This document shows, one piece after another, positions 49,785-61,702 of a stretch of 64,000 nucleotides of DNA. The stretch covers positions 558,001-622,000 of the forward strand of contig JACZZP010000008.1 in the NCBI GenBank assembly GCA_015183035.1. Direction: 5' to 3'. Below the pieces are notes generated by a model. It had not been told where the DNA came from. It saw only the letters and a list, made by a program, of their open reading frames with translations, and did not search any database. Source of the DNA: Meloidogyne chitwoodi. Lineage: Eukaryota > Nematoda > Chromadorea > Rhabditida > Meloidogynidae. Made by a program: the position numbers and the translations under genes. How positions within the stretch are numbered: the first letter of the stretch is position 1; the number at the start of each line of letters is the position of its first letter.

Positions 49785-52578
49785 AATAAAATTATATTTT
49801 TGACATTTCTTAATTGTTATATATTTTTTAAATTATTAATTTTTTAAAATTAAAAAAAAAGGCTTTTTATTAAAATATTTTTAACAAAAAGAATTTTTAA
49901 ATTGTTCTTAACAACTATTTTCTTTTATTTTTTGGTGATTCAAGAATTTTTTCTCTTTCTTTTGTGATTCAAGCCTTCTTTGTACTTTTTTTATTTTAAA
50001 CAAATTTTATATAAATAAAAGTTTTATTTATAATTAAATGGTAATTTGTGTTTTTTATCATTTTTGAGAGTATTTTTACAAATCAGAATTTTATTTTTTA
50101 TTCAAAACATTTTCAGAATTTTTTCAAAACATTTTCAGAATTTTATTCAAAACATTTTCAGAATTTTATTCAAAACATTTTCAGAATTTTTAAAAATTAT
50201 TTGTTTGTTTTAAGTTTTTAAGTTTGCGCTCTTCATTTTTCTGATTAGTATTTAAAAAATATATTTAAACCTTTACAAAAAACTTGTTGAAAAATTAAAT
50301 ACAAACAAATAAATATATTTAAGTTTATTTACTCTAAATATTATTAATATATTTTTATGTACTAATTTTTTTGTTTAATATTTTTCCTTTTATTTGTTAA
50401 AGCTCTCTTCAAGCAAAAATATTCTTTTTTTACTCAAAAAATATTTTTTCTAAAAAACTGGTATTTACTGACCAAAGTAAATGAAAAACAAATATTTAGA
50501 GATTTATATTAACCCAAAATATCAACTAAAATTATTTTTTTAATTCTTTTTTAATTATTTTTGTTTCTCTTATTATTTCCTAATAATAATATTGTCTTTT
50601 AAATTATAAATATAGGTACTAAATATTTATATAAATTTAATTAAATTTTTGAAAATAATAATCAACATCTTTGGGTATTTAGAGGCATTTTTAATTATTT
50701 TTTGTTAATTATTTTTTTAATTTATTAAATAAATTAAAAAATATTTATTATTTTTAGGGTATATATATTTTATATTAAAAGAAAAGAATATTTTTAAAGG
50801 TAAATTTAGGTGTAAATAATTTATTTATTAAAGGATTTTATCTTAAAAAAATAAATATTTTTCTTTTAAAATTATAATTTGGTCAGTTCTTTTTAATAAT
50901 TCACATTTCTGCGCAGAAATAAAAAAAAACATTTTTTTTTATTAATTAATGGACAAAAGAAAAATTAAAGTACAGATATATACTGCGATTTATTTAAAGA
51001 AAAATAAAATAAAAATATATTTATTTAAGTAGTCAATTTTTACCTTCTCTCTAAAAAGTCTCTGACACATTTCCGCTATTTATTTATAATTATTGCTATT
51101 TATTTTAAATAAAATTAAATTAAATTAAAAATTATCAAAAAATTAAAAAAAAAATTAGGTAATTTTAATTTTATACAAAATTTTTAAAAAATTAAAATAT
51201 TATTTTCTTAAATAGATATCCCTTCTATAAACACTTCATTTAAATTCTCTTTAATTTTAATATGTATAACTAATTAATTTTATCTTTTTTAATTTTAACT
51301 TTTATTTATCTTAATTTTTATTTTTATTAAAATTTAAATTTTATTCCCAACATTTTATTCATTGAAAAAAAAAATTTAAAAAAATTCAAGTTTTCTTTCT
51401 TTATTTATTTTATTTATTTTTTAAATTTTATTAAAATATTTTTTCCAATTTTTATATTTTTTTCATAGCTCAAAAATCATTTTTTAAATTATTTTCTGGT
51501 CAAAAAATTTATTTTTATTTTTTTTGCTTTATTAATGCGCGATTAACAATAATGCTGGTCATTAAAAAATAAAACTTTTTATTTATTAAAACTTGTTTTT
51601 ATTCTTTAAAACTTTTTTAACCGAAAATAATCATTTTTTAGTTAATTTATTTTATTATAAAAATAAATAAAATTAAAATTTTAAATTTTTATTTTTTATT
51701 TATTAAAAATTGCTTTTTTTAAACTAAAATAAAATTATTAATTTTATCTTTTTTTTATTTTTTTTTTAAATTACTTATTTAAATAATAAAAATCTTTTTT
51801 AAATTTTAACTATTTTTTAAATTAAATAAAATAATATATATTTTTTTAGTATCATTTTTATTTATTTTTACTCGTTAATCATTCATTTTGCCAATAATAA
51901 TAAGAAAAAAAATAAATTCAAAATATATGTATGCTTATTTTAACTATAATATACCTTTAAATTGCTTCAATTAAGAAGAAAGAAATATTTAAAAAAAATA
52001 AAAGGTATTATCTTAATTAAAAATTTCTTCAAAAAAAATATTTATTAAAAAAAAATAAAATTATTTTTTTATTTTTTAAAAATATTAAATATCGATTATA
52101 AAACCAACAATTAATTGGGTATATATAAAAACATTCCACGGGTTTCACTTGTTTTTTTTCTCTTTCCTTTTCGCGCATTCATCAAAAATAAAAAAGAGAA
52201 AATCCTTTATTTCCCGTACTGAATAGAAAAAGCATATTAAAATAATAATTATTATTTTTTATTTTTTTTAATTTTATTTTAAATATTGTCTCATATAGAT
52301 TAATTAAAAATGACAAAATTGTTTTTTAAAATTATAACTTTCGTTATAAGGAACAAAATATTAAAAAGACACACGTCCTATCTTAGCAGAGTTTACTTTT
52401 AATAAAATAATAAAAAATATTTAAGAATTAAATGGAGATATATTTAGAGGACCTTTTCCCTTGGATGCCCTTATAAGTCAAAGGCTAAATATTTTTTTAA
52501 TAAATTTAAAAAATAATAATTTTTTTAATATTTACTTTATTTATTTTTTAGATTTTAATTACTTTTTAAATTTTAAAA
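49785..52578. other. Intergenic region between FIG4 and the Na+/H+ exchanger
   Basis: 2.8 kb, no coding exon seen. A 27-bp repeat (ATTCAAAACATTTTCAGAAT, four copies) is at 50100-50195. The non-AT spots near 52130-52220 (CATTCCACGGGTTTCACTTG, TTTCGCGCATTC) and 52370-52475 lie upstream of the exchanger start and may be its promoter. Confidence 0.5.
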
Positions 52579-55500
52579 ATGGTAAATAATATTTTTAAAA
52601 ATCAGCAGTATTTTTATTTTTTATTAATTTATATAATTTTTTTAATTTTATTAACAACAAAAAATAATTTTTGTCAAATAATAAATGAAGATAATTTAAC
52701 AATAAAAATATTAGAAAATACTACAATTGAAAATTATATTATTAATTTAAATGATTCTTCTTTAGTAAATATTTCACAAGAAAATTTAATTTTATTTAAA
52801 GAAAATAATTTTCAATTAATTACTTTTAATTGGAAACATGTTAGTGTTCCTTTTGGTCTTTCACTTTGGGTATTATTAGCTTGTATAGCTAAAATATGTT
52901 TGTTTATTATTTTTTAATATTTTAACTGCTATGTTTTGGTTGTTTATTTAGGCTTTGGATTATGTTCCGGAATGTTTAATAAATGTTTTACGGAATGTTT
53001 AATAAATGTTTTACGGAATGTTTAATAAATGTTTTACGGAATGTTTAATAAATGTTTTACGGAATGTTTAATAAATGTTTTACGGAATGTTTAATAAATG
53101 TTTTACGGAATGTTTAATAAATGTTTTACGGAATGTTTAATAAATGTTTCCGATTTTTGAATAAGTGTAAAAATATTTTGTTGACATGAAAATTTTAATT
53201 TTCTAAATTTTATTTTTTAAAAGTATTCAACTTTAACAAACGACTATCTGAAGCAATACCTGATTCTGCATTATTAATAGTTTTAGGTTTAATATTGGGT
53301 TCTATTCTTCGTTTTGCTCAAGTTGATGAAAGATTATTTTTCTTACATTCAGATACTTTTTTTCTTTATTTATTACCTCCAATTATTTTTGAAGCTGGTA
53401 ATTATGTTATTAAGTTATTTTAAAAATTAATTTTTAAAGGTTATTTTATGCCAAACCGTGAACTTTTTGATAATATAGATTCTGTTTTATTATTTGCTGT
53501 TTGTGGTACTATTTGGAATACTTTAGCTATTGGTTGGTTTTTTTATTGAAATAATTGTTTAATAAATGTTTTGATTATATTGAGTAGTGTTTTAAGTGTT
53601 TTTCGGGATGTTTTTAATAAATGTTTTTAATAATGTTTTATGGATGTTTGACTAAATGTTTGATGGATGTTTTTATAAGATGTTTTGAGTAATTGAGTAA
53701 TGTTTGTTAAATAATAAATGTTTTGTTTTGAGGAATGTTTTTATTAGATGTTTTTATGAATGCTTTATTAATTATTTTGAGGAATGTTTTTAGTAATAAA
53801 TCAAATGTTTTAACAGGTTTATCACTTTTATGGGTATCTCAATTTGGTATATTCTCTGTTGGATTCACCCCTTTTCAAATATTGCTCTTTGCTTCTTTAA
53901 TTAGGTTTGCTTATAAATTTTAAAATTAAAAATTTTGGGTTTGGTCTGTTTAAAAAAAAAACTCTGTTTTTTTTAATGAAGTATTCTTCGAAGAATATTT
54001 ACGAAAAAAAATATCAAAGAAATAAATATTTTTCGACAAATGTGAACATGTAAACATTTGTAGGACAACAAAATTCTTTACAAATAACTCCGCCTGAAGA
54101 AAATTTATCTAAAATTATCTTTAATTAGTGCTGTCGATCCGGTTGCTGTTATTGCAATTTTTGAACAAATTAATATAAATTCTTTTTTGTTTATAAATGT
54201 TTTTGGAGAAGCACTTTTTAATGATGGTGTTAGTGTGGTCAGTTTTTTTTAAATATTTTTAAATTAAAAAAAATTTTTTTTAAGGTTCTTTATCAAATGT
54301 TCAGCAAATTTTCAATAATTGGTATTAATAATCTCTCACTTTGGCATTTAATTGCTGGATGTACTTCGTTTTTAGTTATTTCTTTTGGCGGATTAATTAT
54401 TGGACTTTTATTTGCTATTGTAGCTTCTTTAGCAACAAAGTTAATTTTATTTAAATTTTTAATAATTAATATGTTCAAAAGTTTTAATTTTTGACCATTT
54501 TATATTTTGACCCTTTTGTATTCTGACCATTTTATAATTTTATCTAAATAAAAATAATATAAGCTTATAAATCTTTTATTTAGATATGCAACTCGTATTA
54601 GACTTTTAGCTCCAGTTTTTGTATTTATTGTCCCCTATTTGGCATATCTCTCAGCTGAATTATTTGGCCTTTCTTCTATATTAGCAATTGTTGCATGTGG
54701 TATTGGAATGAAACAATATGTAAAAGAAAATCTTTCTCACGATGCTTCAGCTTCTGTCAAATATTTTGTTAAAATGCTTGCTCAATGTAGTGAAACAGTT
54801 AAAAAAATTAAATTTAATTTTTTTAAATTTAAATTAATTAATTTTTTTAGGTTATATTTATGTTCCTTGGACTTTCTACAGCTTCACATAATCATCATTT
54901 AGATTGGCCATTTTTAGGCATTACAATTGGATTTTGTTTACTTTTAAGAGTTATTGGTTAATATTTTTAATTAATTAATTATTTAATTTAATTAATTAAT
55001 TAATTTTTAATTAATTATTATTTTTAAAAAAGGTGTTATTGTTCAGTGTGCAATATTAAATCGTTGTAGATCTAGAAAATTTACTTTTTCTGACCAATTT
55101 GTTCTCTCATATGGAGGTCTTCGTGGTGCAATAGCTTTTGGTCTTGTTGTCTCTTTAGATGATAAAATGGCCGCAAAACAAATGTAAAAAATTATTTAAT
55201 TATTTATTTATATTTTTAAAAAAGGTTTGTAACAACTTGTATTGCAGTTATTTTCTTTACTGTTTTTGTTCAGGTAAAATTTAAATAATTTAATTTAAAG
55301 ATTAGATTTTCGTTATAAGAACATTAAGAAGGGATTTACTTATATTTTATATCGTCCTTATAAAGAGATTTTTTTAAACATAATTTACTCTTTTTATAAG
55401 GCCACTTTAAGGGAGAAACCCAGAGATTGTCTTTATATTGATATTTAATTTTATATTTAGGGAATTACAATTCGTCCTTTACTTTATTTATTAAAAGTTG

Positions 55501-56921
55501 AAAAAATTGACAAAGAGAAAAAAGATACAATGACAGAAAAAGTATATGCTAAGGTATTTAAATAAAATTTAAATAATTAAATATTTATATTTAATTAAAG
55601 TATTGTGATTATATAATGTCTGGCTTAGAAGATATTGCTGGATTAAAAGGAAAAAATTCTGTTAGAGATGCGTATGTTTTTTGAAAAAATAATTTTTAAA
55701 TTTTTTTAAAGTTTTGAACGTTTCAATGCCAAAAAATTAAAACCTGTATTAACACGTGGGCAAAAAAATACAACACCTTTTGATATTTCTTTTATTGTTA
55801 GGGCTTATAGAAAAATAACACTTACTGAGGTATTTTTATTTATTTTTTTTTAATAATTAATCCTGTTATAAAAACACTCGAAGATGAACATTTATCTTAT
55901 ATCCGGCTTAAGGGTGTTCTTTTAAATTTTTTCAAAAAAAAATCAGAACTTCTGAAAAAATCAGAACTTTTGAAAAAATCAGAACTTCTGAAAAAATACC
56001 TTCTTATCTCATTAATTTAAAATAAAAATTTCCACTCTTCTTTTTATAGGCTAATCGTCTTGTTAGTGCAAGTTGCCAAAATAATAATAAAAAATTATTT
56101 AATCAAAAAAATCTAAGAAGAAAAATAGTACCAGCTCCTAGTCCATCATCAGAATGTTCAACAATAAGTTATGGAAATTGTTGGACAGTAAATACAAATA
56201 TATTAAATGGAAAAGAAGAAAAAGAAGAAGAAAATAATAATAATAATAATATTAAAAATAATAATCAACAACAAAATATAGAATTATTATATTCAATGTT
56301 TTCAAATTTATTAGATAGAAAAATAGCAGAAATTAATAATAATATTGAAAAAAATAAAAAAGAAGAAGATGATGATAATTATTTTAATTTATTTAATAAA
56401 TTTAAAAATGAAGAAAATAATAATAATTCTAATGAATTTTCTTCTTCACCTTTTTATCAACAATATGAACAACAAGAACTAAGAAGAAGGCATTCGTTAA
56501 GTCCTTCTTTTGAGGTTTTTAATAAATATTAAATTATTTTTTTCAGAATGTTTTTGTTTTTCGGAATGTTTTGATTTTTTCAGAAGTTTTGATTTTTCAG
56601 AATGTTTTTTTTCAGAATGTTTTGTTTTTTCAGAATGTTTTGATTTTTTCAGAAGTTTTGATTTTTCAGAATGTTTTTTTTTCAGAATGTTTTATTTTAT
56701 CAGAATGTTTTTGTTTTTTCAGAATGTTTTTGTTTTTTCTAAATGTTTTTATTTTTCAGAATGTTTTGATTTTTTCAGAATGTTTTGATTTTATAATTGA
56801 TTTTTAATTTCAGCGCAATTTACAATACAACCAAAAAAATAATACAAATAAAAACAGAAGCTCACTTACCTACAGAAATGTTAGAATAGAAAATAAATTT
56901 AATAACAAAAATATACCATAA
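52579..56921 (+). CDS. Na+/H+ exchanger, NHX (SLC9, plasma-membrane type)
   Basis: Electroneutral Na+/H+ antiporter controlling cell pH. Fifteen exons, 770 residues: 52579-52897, 53224-53397, 53440-53532, 53817-53904, 54129-54237, 54285-54439, 54584-54797, 54851-54956, 55033-55183, 55225-55273, 55461-55553, 55601-55671, 55712-55829, 56050-56514 and 56814-56921. All phases agree. An N-terminal signal/TM segment precedes an Asn-rich extracellular stretch. Membrane-core motifs are [32 protein letters not shown] (amiloride region), [34 protein letters not shown] (transport Asn-Asp), [14 protein letters not shown] (about residue 447) and [15 protein letters not shown] cytoplasmic regulatory tail follows, starting near residue 500 and Asn/Glu-rich later. 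The C. elegans nhx-1 to nhx-9 set contains both plasma-membrane and organelle forms. The long tail and GITIRPL favour the former. Confidence 0.92.
52969..53152. repeat. 23-bp tandem array, 8 copies, in exchanger intron 1
   Basis: The unit is CGGAATGTTTAATAAATGTT plus TTA, and the copies are essentially perfect. Looser GGAATGTTTTTAATAAATG units follow in intron 3 (53560-53810). It shares GGAATGTTT with 25165-25355. Confidence 0.95.
55925..55997. repeat. 21-bp repeat x 3, palindromic core
   Basis: AAAAAATCAGAACTTCTGAA repeated in exchanger intron 13. CAGAACTTCTG is itself a palindrome. Confidence 0.7.
56530..56797. repeat. TTTTTTCAGAATGTTTTGAT array in exchanger intron 14
   Basis: About eleven copies of a 21-27 bp unit, each carrying pyrimidine-CAG, that is, the nematode 3' splice consensus. 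It ends just before the true acceptor AG at 56812-56813. Confidence 0.85.
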
Positions 56922-57432
56922 TTAAATATAATTTTTCTCCCATAAAATTTTCAAATCCCAAAACTTTATTTAATTAAAAAATATTTGTATAAATTTGATT
57001 TTCTTTGTGGTTAGAATTTTTAAAACTTTAATTTAAAACTTGTTTAGATTAAAGTTTTCTTTAAGGAACACTATAAAAACTTTAGAAAGATAGGACTAAT
57101 TTTTAAACTTTTATTTGTTAATTAATTTTTTCCTTTAATAAAAATATAAGTTGACTTTTTTTGAACTATGAAGATATTTTTAAATTAAGTCGTGGAAAAA
57201 TAAAGGAAATTGGTGATTATAGACGAACATTTATTTTTATAGATATATCAAAATAATCAGTTTGTATAGTCTAACATAGGATATTTATTTCATAATTCAA
57301 AAAAGAAGGGATAAGAGTACTTTTTGATGAAATTTTATTTACTTTTTAATTGAAAAAGTAAATATCCCAACAATTCTTTATATAAAATAAAGTAAATTAA
57401 AGCTTTAAAAAAGTTGTTTCATTTAAAAAATA
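56922..57432. other. Spacer between exchanger and first UGT-like gene
   Basis: About 510 bp, too long for a typical nematode operon gap. No exon seen. A TTTAAAAAAG acceptor-like site lies about 20 nt before the start of the next gene, conserved in its paralogue at 61681-61702. Confidence 0.45.
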
Positions 57433-60187
57433 ATGTTAATTTATTTTTTATTTATTTTATTTGTTTCTTCATTGGTTAATGGAATGGAAAAGTCTGATAA
57501 AAAATTAAAAGGTAAAGAAGTAAAATCAGAAGAAATTAATAAAAAAGTTCTTTTTATTGCTTCTAATTACCCTAGTAATGATTTTAAAATGAATAGTTTT
57601 TTTGCAGAATTATTAACAAAATATAATTATAATGTGGTAAATTAATTAGATAATTATTTTTTAATAATATATTTAAGCATTTTGTTATTTTAAATACCAA
57701 ATTTGATGAAAATTTTAAAGAAATAAATACAAATATATTTAAACATTCTTCAAAAAATAAAAATACATATGAGATTATTAATTTAACTGGTATTTCAAAT
57801 CTTACTTTTGGAGGAATTAATGAACTATTTAATAATACGGAATTTTTACATAATATTCATATACTATCAATGGAAGAAGTTTTTAGAAGAATAGAAGGAA
57901 TTAAAACTTTTGAAGGTTGTTAAATTTTAAATACATATAAACAATAAAAAATGTTGTAGCAAGTTTATGTATTATTGTTTGTTTATATATAAGGCAATAA
58001 AAACATGAACATGTTTTCCGGAAAAAACAACATGTTTATCATATAGAAACATTAACATGTTTTCCGGAAAAAACAAACATGTTTTACATATAAAAACATT
58101 AACATGTTAAATATTTTATAGTGCTTATAAAACACAAGTCTTATTTAATCGAGCAATGGAAAAATGCAAATTATGACCTAGCATTTTTTGATACTATAGA
58201 ACTTGGGGCACTTTATCTATTTGATGCTATAGGAATTAAAAATATTTTTGGAATCAACAATAATCCTTTTTTGCCATTTAATTTTCAAGAGGGAATAGAT
58301 TATTCAACAATTTTTCCTGAAAAAATTAAAAATCTTTATACAAATATAAAAGCTATATTTGTCAATAGTGATGAAATGCTTAGTTCTGGATCTGAAGTTT
58401 TTAATTTTTTAAATTTCACTGAATTAATTTATATTGGTGGAATTCATTTGAAAAATCTGGTAAGTTTATTTACGTTCTTTGGAAAATTTTGGAGGAATTT
58501 CCCTTTAAAATGAATTAATCTTATTAAATTCAATTAAGGAAACTTCAAATTTTAAGAAAAAACAAATTATTATGAGTATAAATAATTGTAAAAATTTGTT
58601 ATATGAGGCATTAAATTATATTTTGATAAAAATAGAAGAAGTTATCACAGAAATTATTAAATCCAGTTATATTGATGTAAATATTGAAGAATTTAAATTA
58701 ATTTATGATTGTAAAAAGCCAAATAAGCTTCCAAATTTATCAGAAAAAATTGAAATAAAAGAAATTGAAAATATGGAAGATGAATTAGGTATTTTTTAAA
58801 TAAATTTTTATTAATTTATTTTAAATTTTCTAAAGCAAAAGGAACAACTATTTTATTAATAAGTAGTTGTAAAGGTTATCAAATAATTGAATCAATTGCT
58901 TTTAATGTTAAAATTATATGTTTTTATCCAGAGGATGAAAATATTGTTAAAAAATTAAAAAATATGTATTTTAATTTAAAAGAAAAAGAAAGAAAAGATT
59001 TATTAAAAGAAAAATTGTATACAAATTTTGAAGAAAAAGAGTTTTCAAATAATATTATTTATTCAAACAAATTTTCAAATTCAAATTCTTCACAGAATAA
59101 ACCTCCTTCTCTACTAGAATTGATTTTAAAAAAAGAAATAAAACCTTTAATAAATGATATATTGATAGAAGAAATTGAAAATTTTGAAAAAATAATAAAT
59201 GATTTGACTAATGAAATTACAGATATTTTACTTACAGAATATGAAATACAACTTCTTTGGAATAAAATAAGTGATGCAATTGATAAAATTAATTTAAATG
59301 AGAAAATAAGTGAAAATAGCAAAATAACTAAATTGATAGAACAAAATGATATAATTAATGATGTTTTTGAACAATTTAAAGATTTATCATTTAACAAACA
59401 AATATTAGTTGAAGAAATTAAAGAGATTATATTACCTTTATTAGAAAGAGAATTGATTGTAAATTATTATTCAATTAAAAGTAATGAATGGATAATACTT
59501 GAATTTAACAATGAAATGCTTAATAATGATATTAATTATTATGGAAAGACTAAAGAACCTATTTTTAGAATGTTTGCATCATCCAAGTAAATTTTAAATT
59601 TTTTAAAATTAATTTTTTTTTTAGAGATATTTTAATAAATTTACAATAATAAATAACAAATATTATAAAATGTTTGTTATTGAAAGGTTTCGAACCTTAA
59701 ACCTCCTCGCTCACAAAACAGGCGCGCTACCACTAAACTACAGGGACAATTCTTTTATCCTCTCTTTTATAGTTATTTAATCACCGTCTAAAGCTGGAAT
59801 CTTCTTAAACAATATCAATTTTTAGATTTTATTTCTTTACATAAACACTTTCAATTTTTCATTTTGTGTTTTTAAAATTTCTCAAATATGTTTTATAAAA
59901 TTTAACACTAATAAATAAATTAATATATTTTAAGAATACATCAAGATTATGTTCAAACTGCTTTTTCTTATTTACATGAAAAATGGCAAATAAAATCACC
60001 AGAAAATATTTTTATTGAAAAAATAAAAGAATATTTAGAGAATCAATCTAATACAAGTTATGGACAAATTACCAGTGACAATGCTTCAGGATCTGGAAAA
60101 GATAAAGAAACGCAGTCTGAAGACAAAGGAAAGGAAAAAAAGAGCAATTTATCCTTTCTAAAATTTTGGAAGTCGAAAAATAATTGA
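57433..60187 (+). CDS. Divergent secreted UDP-glycosyltransferase-like protein A
   Basis: Six exons with matching phases, 677 residues: 57433-57636, 57678-57915, 58122-58459, 58539-58788, 58836-59586 and 59935-60187. A signal peptide starts the protein (MLIYFLFILFVSSLVNG). KVLFIASNYPSNDFKMNSFF, YDLAFFDTIELGALYLFDAI and AIFVNSDEML...LIYIGGIHL parallel, in order, the N-terminal acceptor-domain blocks of nematode UGTs. KGTTILLISSCKGYQIIESI sits where the HGG...S...E sugar-nucleotide signature should be, and lacks the His-Gly-Gly. A Glu/Asn/Ile-rich region of about 250 residues follows, then a Lys/Ser-rich soluble tail with no TM anchor. It is likely inactive or altered as a transferase. That is my inference, and family membership is not certain. 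Tandem paralogue at 61703. Confidence 0.72.
57985..58110. repeat. ACATGTTTTCCGGAAAAAAC repeat in UGT-like A intron 2
   Basis: Three copies of about 40 bp with the TTTTCCGGAAAA palindrome. Absent from the same intron of paralogue B. Confidence 0.8.
59677..59750 (-). other. tRNA-like sequence in UGT-like A intron 5
   Basis: On the minus strand: CTGTAGTTTAGTGGTAGCGC (A box/D arm), a seven-base loop GTTTTGT that would give anticodon TTT, and AAGGTTCGAAACCTT (T arm). The 5' GTCCCTG does not pair with the 3' CAATAAC, so it is a pseudogene or [11 protein letters not shown] element, not a confident tRNA. Confidence 0.5.
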
Positions 60188-61702
60188 ACAATTTAATAAA
60201 AAAAACTTCAAAAAATAAATAAAAGAGAATTAACATAAACATTAAAATAATTAAAAATCAAAATTACAAAATTCAAAAAAATCTAAAAAGAAATATAAAT
60301 ATTAAAAAAATAACACTTGTCCTATCCACAGCTAGTTTTCTTTGTAAATTATTAAAAACAATCTGAAATAATAGAAAATAAAAATATATTTATTTATTTT
60401 TTTAGATTATTTTTAAACATTTTGCAAATTTAAAATTTAAATAAAAAAATTTTATTTACTTTTTTATTAAAAAATAAAATTTATTATAGTAAATTTAAAA
60501 ATTGAGAAAAGAGCAAATATTAATATCATATGATTTTAATTAAATTATACATCTATCAGTTGATAGGGAAATAAATGTCTCAAAATAAATAAAAATGGGT
60601 AATTTAATTTATTTAAAATTTAAAAGAAAAAGGAAAGACAATTAAAAGGTAATGAATGAATTAATTTTTTAAAGGGCGTAATTGTGATATTGGGAACTTG
60701 TGAATTTAGATACCCCATTTATTCGCAAATGTTTTAATAATTTTTTTATATTTTGGGAATAAATTGAATTTTAATCTAAGGACCGATGATATTGTTGAAC
60801 ATGAGTTTTGGAATATTTAAATTAATAAAGTTCATACTCTAACAATTAATAACCTTTTTTCAAAATAGAAGAATCAATGAATTACAAATTCCCTTCAACT
60901 AAAAATTCAAAAAAGTTTTTATAAAATGGCTAAATTTTTTCTTGTTTTTCCGAACTTTGTTTTTAAGCCTCACCTTTTACTCTCCGAAAAATATGGTTTC
61001 TAATATTTTTTCAACTTTTATTAAAAAACGTTTATATTCATTCGATACCCTTTAAAAATCTATCAATGTTTATAAAAATAAAATTTTAAAAAGTTATTTT
61101 AAAAATTAAAAAATGACTTATATTTAATATGTGGAGGTATGTATTGAGTCCTTTTTGGGCCAAAATCAAAGGAAAAAAAATTATTTAAAAACCACGTTCG
61201 TCGTCTAATGGCAACTCATCAATTTTTATGTCACTCCCCTCTTAATTTTACCTTTTCTTTATTCACCCCACTTTTTATTGCCTAATTTAAATATATGTAT
61301 ATTCTCTTGCTTACCACGCCCCCTTCTTTCGAGGAATTAAGCCACACCCAGCTAAACCATCTCTATTTATGTTATTAAATTATCTATTCATTCCAGTTCA
61401 TTTTATTTTATAACCCTAATATCAAGTTCTTCTTTACTTTCAGTCGACTTTCATTAAAAGTCGACTGATCGACTCTCCTTTTCCTCCTCCTATATTTTAT
61501 GCATTATGAAGAGAGAACAATCGTGGCTATCATATTCACCTTTCTTTTTATAATTCAGTTGCCAATCCTCACAAGAGCAGAGCAAAAGTCGTAAATAACG
61601 CTTTATCTCTTACTTTTTCTTAAAACAACTCACCAGATTCAATTCATTATAAAAAAATTTTTTAATTAAGATTTTAAAAAAGTGTTAATTTAAAAAATAA
61701 AA
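60188..61702. promoter_or_regulatory. Intergenic region and likely promoter of UGT-like B
   Basis: 1.5 kb, no exon seen. The right 500 bp is less AT-rich than its surroundings: ACCACGCCCCCTTCTTTCGA near 61314, an 11-bp perfect inverted repeat CAGTCGACTTT/AAAGTCGACTG at 61441-61467 followed by TGATCGACTC, and a TATATTTTATGCAT stretch near 61490. Paralogue A has no such block upstream. Confidence 0.5.

Noticed and set aside
56510..56807. Two overlapping Phe/Ser/Glu/Cys-rich frames
   Set aside because: Both are readings of the TTCAGAATGTTTTGAT array in exchanger intron 14.
59059..59397. 112-codon minus-strand hydrophobic frame
   Set aside because: It is antisense to the Glu/Asn-rich exon 5 of UGT-like A. 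Low-complexity AT sequence gives such mirror frames.
59677..59750. Functional tRNA-Lys (TTT)
   Set aside because: The acceptor ends do not pair and the anticodon stem has mismatches. Kept only as tRNA-like.
52579..60187. Operon of exchanger and UGT-like A
   Set aside because: The gap of about 510 bp is longer than usual nematode operon spacing, and no SL2-type context is visible.
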